37,544 nt of DNA from Paenibacillus sp. 598K (GTDB lineage: Bacteria > Bacillota > Bacilli > Paenibacillales > Paenibacillaceae): assembly GCF_003851045.1 (NCBI RefSeq), contig NZ_BFBX01000015.1, positions 1 to 37,544 on the forward strand. Direction: 5' to 3'. Of this stretch, positions 7,708 through 15,537 are shown one piece after another. The notes below the pieces were generated by a model, which saw only the letters and a program-made list of their open reading frames with translations, was not told the origin of the DNA and did no database searches. Within the stretch, counting starts at the first letter, position 1; each line of letters opens with the position of its first letter. The translations under genes were made by a program, and so were the position numbers.

Positions 7708-9003
7708 TTAGTTCTGGTTGTCCAGGATGTCCTGCACCTTGGTATGGATGTCGCTGGCTCCAGCTTCCGGCGTTACGGTGCCTTTGACGATCTCGTTGAC
7801 GATCTGCTGGACGGCGATCCGCCATTCGTTCCACGAGGCGTTCTCATCCATCGTGACGCCGCCTTCGGCGATCCCGTCGGTAAAGGCAAGCTTGTTGGCC
7901 GGCTTGGTGTCGCTCTCCTCGAGCAGCGCCAGCGCCGATTGCTTGACCGGCAGGGCGGAGCCGCTCTCGGCGATGATCGCCTGCGCTTCGTCGCCGAGAT
8001 AGTACTGCAGGAATTCCCAGGCTGCGTCCTTGGACTCCTGCGTGGCGCGCGAGGAGATCAGCCAGGAGTTCGAGATGGTCGGCACGTAGCGCTCGCCGTC
8101 GACGCTGCGCGGGATCTTGACGACATCCCAGTCGGTATCGGGGAATTCGCTGTTCATCGTCACCTGCGTGCTGTACTGCAGGAAGAACATCGCCGCCTTG
8201 CCCGAGCCGAAGGCTGGCAGCTCGCCGCCGAACGCAGTGATCGAGTCGGCATCGGTAAAGTAGCCTTCGGCGATACCCTCGCGCAGCTGGCGCAAGCCTT
8301 CGACCGTCTTCGGATCGTCGAAGCGCGACTTCGTCAGCGTCTCGTCTAGCACCATGCCGCCGGCTTGCTTGATCCACGGGAACCAGCCTTGCGTGATCGA
8401 GCTGGAGCCGATGAAGCCGAACACCTCAGGGTTGCCGTTGCTGTCTGTTCGGGTTAACTTCTTGGATGCTTCGATCAGATCGGCGAAGGTCCAGTCGTCC
8501 GTCGGGTAGTCGAGCCCCGCTTCGTCGAACAGCGTCTTATTGTAGGCCAGCGCGATCGGGTTGGCGCCATGCGGCACGCCCCATACTTGTCCTTCCGGCG
8601 TTTTGGCGGCGAACAGCGTATCGATGTAGTCGTCCGCGCTCAGATCGCGTTCGATATAAGGCGCCAGATCTTCAGCGACGCCCCGCTGTCCATAGCCGAG
8701 GATGACCGCATTTTCCTGGAACCATAGATCCGGCATCGTGTTGCCGGCGATCTGTGTGGCGATCCGGTTCGTAAAGTCGCCCCAAGGCGCTTCCTGAATC
8801 TCGACCTTGATGTGGGGGTGAGAGGCGATGAACCCGTCGATAATCTCTTTGCTGGTCACTTCGTAGCTGCCTGGCAGGCCAAGCTTCAGCCGAACGGTGG
8901 AGCCTTCGGGCGCGGGCTCGTTGCCACTGTTGGACAGCGTGCAGGCGGACAACAGTGTGGCGGACAGCGTTAATGCGAGGGCAAGCTTACCTGTTTTTTT
9001 CAT
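7708..9003 (-). CDS. extracellular sugar-binding lipoprotein of a CUT1 ABC transporter
   Basis: Family 1 solute-binding protein of 431 residues. The signal peptide is MKKTGKLALALTLSATLLSA followed by lipobox Cys21, so the mature protein is lipid-anchored outside the membrane. Conserved segments of the MalE/UgpB type follow, such as WFQENAVILGYGQRG and VWGVPHGANPIALAYNKTLFDEAGL, the latter typical of the domain interface around the sugar site. It is the first gene of the operon and is preceded by a candidate TGCTATACT promoter and a LacI-type operator. AGGAGG-like GGGAGG lies just before the ATG. Ligand unknown; the nagAB context suggests a GlcNAc-containing saccharide. Confidence 0.94.
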   Translation of the reverse strand: MKKTGKLALALTLSATLLSACTLSNSGNEPAPEGSTVRLKLGLPGSYEVTSKEIIDGFIASHPHIKVEIQEAPWGDFTNRIATQIAGNTMPDLWFQENAVILGYGQRGVAEDLAPYIERDLSADDYIDTLFAAKTPEGQVWGVPHGANPIALAYNKTLFDEAGLDYPTDDWTFADLIEASKKLTRTDSNGNPEVFGFIGSSSITQGWFPWIKQAGGMVLDETLTKSRFDDPKTVEGLRQLREGIAEGYFTDADSITAFGGELPAFGSGKAAMFFLQYSTQVTMNSEFPDTDWDVVKIPRSVDGERYVPTISNSWLISSRATQESKDAAWEFLQYYLGDEAQAIIAESGSALPVKQSALALLEESDTKPANKLAFTDGIAEGGVTMDENASWNEWRIAVQQIVNEIVKGTVTPEAGASDIHTKVQDILDNQN

Positions 9004-9025
9004 GTTTGAACCTCCCAGTTTCGAC

Positions 9026-9039
9026 AGAAATCGATTTCT
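9026..9039. promoter_or_regulatory. LacI-type operator at the start of the sugar operon
   Basis: Perfect 14-bp palindrome AGAAATCGATTTCT with the central CG typical of LacI-family operators. It lies about 3-16 bases downstream of the predicted transcription start of the binding-protein gene, a position suited to repression. A 13/14 copy is in front of the neighbouring lacI-type gene. Confidence 0.72.
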
Positions 9040-9047
9040 TTAACGAG

Positions 9048-9056
9048 AGTATAGCA
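9048..9056 (-). promoter_or_regulatory. extended -10 element of the sugar operon
   Basis: On the minus strand TGCTATACT gives a TGn extended -10 with a 5/6 match to TATAAT. No good -35 box is seen 17 bp upstream, which is common for extended -10 promoters. The transcript would start near 9041. Confidence 0.5.
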
Positions 9057-9091
9057 TGATCCATGTGAACAAACCAGCATTATTTTTTCGA

Positions 9092-9105
9092 AGATAACGT
9101 TTTCT
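9092..9105. promoter_or_regulatory. possible second operator or cre-like site
   Basis: AGATAACGTTTTCT is an imperfect palindrome (two non-complementary positions) matching the 9026-9039 operator at 11 of 14 positions. It lies about 51-64 bp upstream of the predicted start. The central AACGTT also resembles a CcpA cre site but lacks the usual TG...CA ends. It could be an auxiliary operator or a catabolite-repression site. Confidence 0.35.
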
Positions 9106-9252
9106 CAAAAAATAAAAATCGGTTAATGTTAGCTAATCATACAGGTAACGCTTGCAAATACCGGAGGAATGAGCGTTTTTTTTGAAAATACCAAAACTTA
9201 CACATTGCTTTCATCGTTTAAAGGGGAGGAAAAGTGGGTAATCAATACGTTT

Positions 9253-9266
9253 AGAAACCGATTGCT
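9253..9266. promoter_or_regulatory. possible third LacI-type operator
   Basis: AGAAACCGATTGCT matches the 9026-9039 palindrome at 12 of 14 positions. It lies just after the terminator of the lacI-type gene, about 227 bp from the main operator (centre to centre), so it might be an auxiliary looping site or a chance match. Confidence 0.3.
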
Positions 9267-9276
9267 ATCTCTTGGT

Positions 9277-9305
9277 AAAAAGGCGGGAAACTAGAGGTTT
9301 CCCGC
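9277..9305 (-). terminator. intrinsic terminator overlapping the end of the lacI-type gene
   Basis: On the minus strand GCGGGAAAC pairs with GTTTCCCGC across the loop CTCTA, followed by CTTTTT. The last sense codons form the ascending arm and the TAG stop lies in the loop. Confidence 0.85.
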
Positions 9306-10331
9306 AACGGAGGTGATCGATGCCCGCTCGACGAGGCGCGGCTGCAGCATGACGGACATCTGCGAGCTGTCCTTGTCCTGCAGCTTGTCGAGCAGCAGCT
9401 TGCAAGCAAGGATACCCATCTCGTGATCTGGCTGCTTGATCGTCGTCAAGGGAGGATGGATCATCTCGCCATACTCGATGCCGTCGAAACCGATCACGGA
9501 CATATCGGCGGGCACGCGCAGTCCCCGCGAAGACAGCTCGTGGATTACGCCAAACGCCATCACGTCATTGCACGCAAAAATCGCCGTCAACTCGCTGCGC
9601 CGCTTTAGCAGCTGTGCAGCCAGCCGCTTGCCGCTATTGAACTCAAAGCTGGCCCCAAACGCCACCTCCGACGCCTTGGCCTCCTCGACAACTGGCGTCA
9701 GGCCGGCTTCATCCATCGCTTTCAGGTAGCCTTGATAAATCTCCGTTCGACTGTGACGGTCGAGCTCGGAGGTGACATAGCCAATCTGGGTATGGCCGTG
9801 CTCAATCAGATGCTTTGTAGCCATATAACCGCCCTTGGCGTAATTGAATTCGATCTGCGAGATTTCGTCCTCGTCGATCCGCTGGTCGATGGCAATCGCC
9901 TGCATGCCAGTTTTCAGCAGACCTTTGAGCAACGTCGTATCCTGGGCGATCGAGGAGAGGATGATGCCCTTGACCTGTTTTTCTGCCATCGTCTGCAGGT
10001 ACATAAGCTCGAGGTCGGGGTTTTGCAAGGAATTGCATACGATGACATGATAATTATGCTCACGGGCTGTTTCCTCTACACCGAGGATAACAGAGGAATA
10101 GAATGGGTTGCTAATCGATGGGATGATGACGCCGATCGTCATGCTAGAGTTCGTCTTCAGTTGCTTGCCCAGCATGTTGGGGATATAGTTTGCTTCCTTG
10201 GCGATCCGTATAATTTTCTCGCGCATGGCGGCGCTGACGGGATAGCTGCTGTTGCTGAGCACGCGGGAGACAGTGGCTGCGGAGGCATTGGCCAGTTTCG
10301 CGATATCGTGAATGGTGACCGGTCTTTTCAT
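9291..10331 (-). CDS. LacI family transcriptional regulator
   Basis: A 346-residue sugar-responsive repressor. The N-terminal helix-turn-helix is TIHDIAKLANASAATVSRVL (residues 5-24), with the hinge around residues 45-60 and the periplasmic-binding-protein-like effector domain from TIGVIIPSISNPFYSSVILG on. The C-terminal segment MSVIGFDGIEYGEMIHPPLT is typical of the family. It is encoded directly downstream of the promoter of the sugar operon in the same orientation but with its own promoter and terminator. Near-identical 14-bp palindromes at 9026-9039 and 10348-10361 suggest that it represses both the operon and itself. The inducer is unknown; an amino-sugar derivative is expected from context. 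Confidence 0.95.
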   Translation of the reverse strand: MKRPVTIHDIAKLANASAATVSRVLSNSSYPVSAAMREKIIRIAKEANYIPNMLGKQLKTNSSMTIGVIIPSISNPFYSSVILGVEETAREHNYHVIVCNSLQNPDLELMYLQTMAEKQVKGIILSSIAQDTTLLKGLLKTGMQAIAIDQRIDEDEISQIEFNYAKGGYMATKHLIEHGHTQIGYVTSELDRHSRTEIYQGYLKAMDEAGLTPVVEEAKASEVAFGASFEFNSGKRLAAQLLKRRSELTAIFACNDVMAFGVIHELSSRGLRVPADMSVIGFDGIEYGEMIHPPLTTIKQPDHEMGILACKLLLDKLQDKDSSQMSVMLQPRLVERASITSVAGNL

Positions 10332-10347
10332 GGCTTACACCTCGTTA

Positions 10348-10361
10348 AGTAATCGATTTCT
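10348..10361. promoter_or_regulatory. LacI-type operator in front of the regulator gene
   Basis: AGTAATCGATTTCT matches the palindrome at 9026-9039 in 13 of 14 positions. It sits about 7-20 bases after the predicted start of the regulator transcript, the same arrangement as in the sugar operon, which supports autoregulation. Confidence 0.68.
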
Positions 10362-10373
10362 GTATTGTTTTCT

Positions 10374-10382
10374 ATCCTACCA
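10374..10382 (-). promoter_or_regulatory. candidate extended -10 of the lacI-type gene
   Basis: Minus-strand TGGTAGGAT gives a TGn plus TAGGAT (4/6). It places the start near 10367, just before the operator. No recognisable -35 box. Confidence 0.35.
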
Positions 10383-10558
10383 TAATCCGATCGATTGTGC
10401 GAGTCATCACTTTTTTTCTTTTTCCTCTCTTGAAATTCGACAAAAAAATTAATATCTGACATCAAAAAGCCGTTATATAGTATGAGAGAGCGGTTCTGTA
10501 CATATATAAGCGAAGGCCAGACCATGCACCTTAGAAAGATATAGGGAGAGAACGAGCA

Positions 10559-11617
10559 ATGGAAAACGAACGGATCGGTGCGGCTACCATCCTGATCGTA
10601 GACGATCAGGAATACAATATCCGACTGCTGGAACGCATCCTCGGTCGTGCCGGGTTCAACAAGCTGGTGCCGCTTGTAGAGCCCGAAAATATCATTGATG
10701 TCATCAAAGAAGTTCAGCCGGATATTATCCTGTTGGACTGGCATATGCCCGGGATCGATGGCTTGCAGGCGCTGCGGATGATCCGCGAGCAGAGCGGCAA
10801 GGATCAATATCTGCCTGTGCTGGTCATCACGGCGGATGTGACGAGCGAGGCGAAGCAGAAGGCGCTGCAAGCGGGCGCACATGACTTCCTTACCAAGCCG
10901 GTGGACCGTACAGAGGTGATCCTGCGGATCAATAATTTGCTGCGGACGCGATTCCTGCACCTGCAGCTAAGCACACAGAAGAGTACGCTCGAAGAACGGG
11001 TGCTGATGCGGACATCCGAGCTGCAGCAGGCCAAGCTCGAAATCCTGCAATTGCTCGGTCGCGCATCGGAGTATCGGGACGATATGACCGGTCAGCATAC
11101 GCAGCGAGTAGGCAGGCTGTCCGGTCTGATCGCCGCCCAGCTCGGGCTCCCCGAGAAGACGATCGAGCTAATCGAGACGGCTGCCCCCCTACACGATATC
11201 GGCAAGATCGGCATTCCCGACGAGCTGCTGCTCAAGCCGGGCCGATTTGATGCGAGCGAGCTGGAGCGGATGAAGGCTCACACAACGATCGGATTCAATA
11301 TTTTGCAGGCCAGCTCGTTTGAGGTGTTGAAGGTTGCCGGTCTGATTGCCCGCTCGCATCACGAGAAATGGGATGGCAGCGGTTATCCTCAAGGTCTCAG
11401 CGGCCGCGCGATCCCGTTGGAGGCAAGGATTGTCGCATTGGCAGACTTCTATGATGCCTTGACGCATGAGCGTCCCTACAAAAAAGCCTGGTCGCCTGAA
11501 GAGGCCACGGCCGAAATCATCAACCAGCGCGAGCGCCACTTTGATCCAGAGGTCGTCGATGCCTTCCTGGCTATCGTCCGTTCCGTCAATGATCTGACGT
11601 TGGAGGAATCCGTATAA
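10559..11617 (+). CDS. response regulator with HD-GYP c-di-GMP phosphodiesterase domain
   Basis: A 352-residue RpfG-type protein. REC domain: acidic VDDQ at 14-17, phosphoacceptor Asp60 in ILLDWHMP and Lys113 in LTKP. A helical linker (about 135-165) leads to an HD-GYP domain with H212-D213 in [18 protein letters not shown] and [11 protein letters not shown] at 267-277, so all catalytic motifs are present. HD-GYP domains hydrolyse cyclic di-GMP to GMP, here presumably under control of phosphorylation. The ATG at 10559 follows AGGGAGAG. The stop overlaps the start of the kinase gene by one base (TAATG), so the two are translationally coupled and the kinase is the likely partner. Confidence 0.95.
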   Translation: MENERIGAATILIVDDQEYNIRLLERILGRAGFNKLVPLVEPENIIDVIKEVQPDIILLDWHMPGIDGLQALRMIREQSGKDQYLPVLVITADVTSEAKQKALQAGAHDFLTKPVDRTEVILRINNLLRTRFLHLQLSTQKSTLEERVLMRTSELQQAKLEILQLLGRASEYRDDMTGQHTQRVGRLSGLIAAQLGLPEKTIELIETAAPLHDIGKIGIPDELLLKPGRFDASELERMKAHTTIGFNILQASSFEVLKVAGLIARSHHEKWDGSGYPQGLSGRAIPLEARIVALADFYDALTHERPYKKAWSPEEATAEIINQRERHFDPEVVDAFLAIVRSVNDLTLEESV

Positions 11618-13326
11618 TGAATGATTGGGCACAATTGCAAAAAGAGCTGGCACAGGAGCGTGCGCTGCGCATCGACGCAGAGCAACGGGAGGCTGAGCAG
11701 CTGAAGCGGATACGGGAGCTGGAGCAGCAGCTGGAGCATCTCGAAGGCCATCTTGAAGACATGGTAACCGTGCGCACAGCCGATCTGAAGCGAGCGCATG
11801 ATCAGGCGTTGCGGGCGAACCTGACCAAAAGCCAGTTCTTAGCCAACATGAGTCACGAGCTGCGGACGCCGCTTAATGCGATCATCGGCTATAGCGAGCT
11901 GTTGATGGACGAGGCGCGCGAGCTCGGGGAGCCGATGCTGGCCGAGGATTTGCAGAAGATCAATCGCTCCGGCAACCATCTATTCGCCCTAATCAATGAC
12001 ATCCTCGATATTTCCAAGATCGAGTCCGGCAAAATGGATCTCTATTATGAACCTTATAGGGTCGAGGAATTGATCGAGGATGTGATGGCGACGCTTCGAC
12101 CGCTGCTCGAACGCAGCGGAAACGAATTGAAGCTGAACCTCACAAGTGGAGAAATGACCACCGATGTGACCAAGCTGAGACAGATCCTGATCAATCTGTT
12201 GACGAATGCCATCAAATTCACTAAGGACGGCACCATTCATTTCGAAATTTGCCGGGAAGCAAGAGAAGGCGTGCCCGGTTATGCCTTCATCGTATCAGAT
12301 ACCGGCATTGGGATCTCCAAGGAGCAGCTCGACCAGTTGTTCCAGCCTTTCGTCCAGGCCGACAATTCGACGACGCGCAAGTACGGCGGAACCGGCCTTG
12401 GGCTGTCGATCAGCCAACGGTTCTGCGAGATTATGGACGGACGCATCGATGTGACCAGCGAGCCTGGCGCAGGCAGCACCTTCACCTGCTGGCTGCCCGC
12501 AAAACCTGCGAAGCTGCTGGAGATGGCTTTGACAGAACCTGTCGAGACGGTGACCGAGGAGGATACGTTGGAGGAGCTGGCGGTGCCGGCGGGGGAGGCT
12601 GGCGTCAGTATCCTGTTCATCGACGACGAGCCGGATAACCGAGTCCTGATCGAGCGGCTGCTGGCGGCTGAGAGCTGGCGACTGGCCTTCAGCACGAACG
12701 GCAGGGACGGACTGCGCATGGCGCGAGCTCTGAAGCCGCAAGTGATCTGCCTCGATATCCTGATGCCGAGCATGGACGGCTGGGCGGTGCTCGCCGAGCT
12801 GAAGAGCGACCCGGAGTTGGCGGATATCCCGGTCGTCATCCTCTCGCTGACAGACGATCGACAGCTTGGCTACTCGCTTGGCGCAGCTGAATATTTGACC
12901 AAGCCTGTCAACCGCAACCGCTTGATCGAGGTGATGGATCGGTTCATCGTCGATCGTGAGCATCATTCGGTGCTCGTCATCGAGGACGATGAGACGACAA
13001 GCGAGATGATGACGCGGATGCTGCATCGCGAGGGCTACAAGGCCCGCAAGGCGGACAATGGCAGACTGGCGCTGGCGCAGCTGGAGGTCGAGCAGCCCGA
13101 CCTGATCCTGCTCGATCTGATGATGCCGGAGATGGACGGCTTTGAGTTTATCGCTCAGTTGCGCAACGACGAGCAGCTCGGCCGGATTCCTGTCATCGTG
13201 CTGACCGCCAAGACGATTACCGCCGAGGATCGCAACAAGCTGAACGGATTGGTGAAGGATATTATCCAGAAGGGCTCGTTTAACCGTTCGCAGCTATTAG
13301 AGGAGATCAAAGCCTGTTTGGATTAG
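11617..13326 (+). CDS. soluble hybrid histidine kinase with two C-terminal REC domains
   Basis: 569 residues without membrane segments or a recognisable sensor domain. A coiled coil occupies about residues 5-65. HisKA follows with phosphorylatable His80 in [10 protein letters not shown], then HATPase with N-box NLLTNAIKF at 193-201, DTGIGIS at 228-234 and GGTGLGLS at 257-264. REC1 (about 329-445) has phosphoacceptor Asp380 in CLDILMP. REC2 (about 450-567) has Asp500 in [11 protein letters not shown] and a candidate Lys552. Two receiver domains on a kinase suggest a branched phosphorelay to the HD-GYP regulator encoded upstream and the single REC protein encoded downstream. No Hpt domain is seen in the window. 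How the input signal arrives, perhaps through the coiled coil, is unknown. Confidence 0.95.
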   Translation: MNDWAQLQKELAQERALRIDAEQREAEQLKRIRELEQQLEHLEGHLEDMVTVRTADLKRAHDQALRANLTKSQFLANMSHELRTPLNAIIGYSELLMDEARELGEPMLAEDLQKINRSGNHLFALINDILDISKIESGKMDLYYEPYRVEELIEDVMATLRPLLERSGNELKLNLTSGEMTTDVTKLRQILINLLTNAIKFTKDGTIHFEICREAREGVPGYAFIVSDTGIGISKEQLDQLFQPFVQADNSTTRKYGGTGLGLSISQRFCEIMDGRIDVTSEPGAGSTFTCWLPAKPAKLLEMALTEPVETVTEEDTLEELAVPAGEAGVSILFIDDEPDNRVLIERLLAAESWRLAFSTNGRDGLRMARALKPQVICLDILMPSMDGWAVLAELKSDPELADIPVVILSLTDDRQLGYSLGAAEYLTKPVNRNRLIEVMDRFIVDREHHSVLVIEDDETTSEMMTRMLHREGYKARKADNGRLALAQLEVEQPDLILLDLMMPEMDGFEFIAQLRNDEQLGRIPVIVLTAKTITAEDRNKLNGLVKDIIQKGSFNRSQLLEEIKACLD

Positions 13327-13394
13327 ACTGTGGAAAAAAAGCCTACGGTCACGGTATCCAATCTGTAGATGATAAAAGGGAAGGAATGGCACGC

Positions 13395-13763
13395 ATGAAG
13401 GTCATACTGCTCGTGGAAGACAATGAACTAAACAGCAACATGCTCTCCCGCCGTCTGCGCAGGCGAGAGTACGAAGTGGTGCTGGCCGAGGATGGGCAGC
13501 AAGGCGTGGAGCTGGCAGCCAGCCGCCGCCCCGATCTGATCCTGATGGATCTGAGTCTGCCTGTGCTGGACGGTCTGGAGGCGACGCGGCGCATCAAGTC
13601 GGACCCCGAGCTGGCGCATATCCCGATCATCGCGCTGACGGCGCATGCGATGAAGTCCGATCAGACACGCGCGCTGGAGGCGGGATGCGACGATTTTGAT
13701 ACGAAGCCGATCGATCTCGATCGTCTGCTGGGCAAGATCGAGCAGGCGCTTGGCACGGCGTAA
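13395..13763 (+). CDS. single-domain response regulator (CheY/DivK-like)
   Basis: A stand-alone REC domain of 122 residues from the ATG at 13395, where GAAGGA lies 9 bp upstream. A second ATG at 13386 would add MAR but is almost on top of that site. Visible residues are VEDN near 7, phosphoacceptor Asp52 in LILMDLSLP, a conserved Thr in ALTAHA and Lys104 in TKPIDL. With no output domain it probably shuttles phosphate or binds a partner. It is 68 bp after the hybrid kinase gene on the same strand and ahead of a strong terminator, so it belongs to the same cassette. Confidence 0.92.
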   Translation: MKVILLVEDNELNSNMLSRRLRRREYEVVLAEDGQQGVELAASRRPDLILMDLSLPVLDGLEATRRIKSDPELAHIPIIALTAHAMKSDQTRALEAGCDDFDTKPIDLDRLLGKIEQALGTA

Positions 13764-13806
13764 CCGCGCTCGTATCGTGTTGCATGTACTCTTGCGATAG
13801 CAAACC

Positions 13807-13861
13807 AATAACCCCGGAGGCGGGGCATCTTCTGTTAAGATGCCGTGCCTCCGGGGTTATT
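13807..13861. terminator. bidirectional intrinsic terminator
   Basis: Arms of 25 bases (13807-13831 and 13837-13861) start AATAACCCCGGAGGC and pair except for two central positions, with loop CTGTT. It lies between the convergent REC gene (plus) and the CrtP-like gene (minus) and suits both. Confidence 0.85.
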
Positions 13862-13877
13862 GTCGTTCGCCCGGTCT

Positions 13878-15377
13878 TCAGATGACATCGGACTTGGCGA
13901 GATCTTCACGGATCAGGTCGGCTGCGAACTGGCCGCTCAGCGTCACCATCGGCACGCCGCCGCCCGGATGAGTGGAGCCGCCTACAAAGTAGAGGTTGTC
14001 GAGCATCGGGCTGCGCTGTGGGATTTTGAAGCCGCCATTCAGCTTGCGGTCGGTGACCGTGCCATAGATGGAGCCGCCATTGGCTCCGTACAGCGTGCGC
14101 AGATCGTCCGGCAGGAAGGTATGCTCCCACTCAATATGCTCTCGCAAGCCTGTAGCTCCGAGTCGTTCCAGCTTGTCCAGCACGAGATCGCGGTACGGCA
14201 CGCGCCAGCGCTCCCAGCTCTCGCCTGGCGCGAGCGGCGGCACATGGGTGAGCACGAACCAGTTTTCCTTGCCCTCCGGCGCCTGCGAGGCGTCGGTCTT
14301 GGAGGAGATGCCGACATAGATGGTCGGATCTGCGGCAGGACGCTTCTTGACGAACAGCTCCTCGAACTCCAGCGCCGCGTTCTCGGCAAACAGGAAGTTG
14401 TGATGCTTCATATGATCGTATGTACGATCGACGCCAAGCAGCATCACATGACCAGAGACGGTCGGCTCGAACTTGGACAGCCGCTTGACCATGCGGGAGC
14501 TCTGCGAATGACCGGAGAGGATCGTCTGATGCGCCGGGATCGCCTCCAGATTGCTGACGACGATATCGGCCTGCAGCCGTTCGTCGCCGATCCGCACCCC
14601 TGCCGCCCGGCCATTCTCGACCAGTACTTCATCGACCTGGCAGGACGTGCGCACCTCTACGCCGAGCTCGTCCAGCAGACGCAGCATCGCTCGGGCGATA
14701 TTGTACATGCCGCCGTCTACATAGTAGATGCCGAGTCCCATCTGTACGTAGATCAACTGCGACAGCACGGCGGGGGCGGCGTAAGGCGAAGAGCCGACGT
14801 ACATGATCAGGAAGTTGAACAATTGACGGAGCTTCGGGTGCTCGATGTACTGCTCGGTTGTCTGCGCCATCGTCTTGAGCGGGTCCATCGCCAGCAACTC
14901 CCTCAGGCTGTGCTGCTGCCGCAGGTCCGACAGGCCGGACAAGCTGCGGGCGTAGAAGCTTTTGGTGCTTAATTCGTATTGCTTGCGGCAGTAGTTGAGA
15001 TACGGGATGAACTGTCTGCGATCGCGCGGCGACAGCTCGCCGATCTGCTCGAGCATGGCCGGCAGGTCGCCGAGCAAGTCGATATGGCTGCCATCCGGGT
15101 AGAGTGCGCGCCACTGCGGCTCGACGCGGATCAGTTTGAGATAATCCTTCAGTCTGCGGCCGGCAGCCTGGAAGAGCTGGTCAAGCACCCAGGGCATCGT
15201 CAAGATCGATGGACCGGTGTCGAAGCGGTATCCTTTGCCTTGACGAATGTTCAGCTTGCCGCCGGCGCGTTCGTTTTTCTCCAGCACGATGACCTCGTGG
15301 CCGTCGGCGCGCAATCGGATAGCGGCTGACAGACCGGCTAGTCCGCCGCCGATGACGATGATTTTTTTTGTTTTCAT
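13878..15377 (-). CDS. crtP: carotenoid desaturase/oxygenase family protein, CrtP (CrtNb)-like
   Basis: A 499-residue FAD-dependent phytoene-desaturase-family enzyme. The N-terminal dinucleotide motif is VIGGGLAGLSAAIRL (8-22) followed by LEKNERAGGKL, and the C-terminal FAD segment is FVGGSTHPGGGVPMVTLSG. The STHPGGG form of this segment and the neighbouring CrtQ/CrtO-like genes favour the terminal-methyl oxygenase (4,4'-diaponeurosporene oxygenase, CrtP) over the CrtN desaturase; this split is inference. The protein would act on C30 carotenoids at the membrane. It is divergent from the glycosyltransferase gene across about 160 bp. A CrtN-type desaturase is the alternative. Confidence 0.8.
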   Translation of the reverse strand: MKTKKIIVIGGGLAGLSAAIRLRADGHEVIVLEKNERAGGKLNIRQGKGYRFDTGPSILTMPWVLDQLFQAAGRRLKDYLKLIRVEPQWRALYPDGSHIDLLGDLPAMLEQIGELSPRDRRQFIPYLNYCRKQYELSTKSFYARSLSGLSDLRQQHSLRELLAMDPLKTMAQTTEQYIEHPKLRQLFNFLIMYVGSSPYAAPAVLSQLIYVQMGLGIYYVDGGMYNIARAMLRLLDELGVEVRTSCQVDEVLVENGRAAGVRIGDERLQADIVVSNLEAIPAHQTILSGHSQSSRMVKRLSKFEPTVSGHVMLLGVDRTYDHMKHHNFLFAENAALEFEELFVKKRPAADPTIYVGISSKTDASQAPEGKENWFVLTHVPPLAPGESWERWRVPYRDLVLDKLERLGATGLREHIEWEHTFLPDDLRTLYGANGGSIYGTVTDRKLNGGFKIPQRSPMLDNLYFVGGSTHPGGGVPMVTLSGQFAADLIREDLAKSDVI

Positions 15378-15537
15378 CGGTTCCTCCTGATTTGATAATG
15401 AGGGATTGGTCGATACTGTCTGGTAGATTCATAAGCTGAGATAGGTTTCCAGTACTATCCATTGTGGACGGGATTGCCTCATATCATACAGGGTCATGAC
15501 AAATCAGCGCGAGCTGTGCAGGAAGGAAGGACAGAAG

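Noticed and set aside
9115..9128. further LacI-type operator AAAAATCGGTTAAT
   Set aside because: Only 10 of 14 matches and no symmetry; within chance for this AT-rich gap.
13845..14972. 375-codon plus-strand frame
   Set aside because: Antisense to the CrtP-like gene, starts inside the bidirectional terminator, no recognisable domain.
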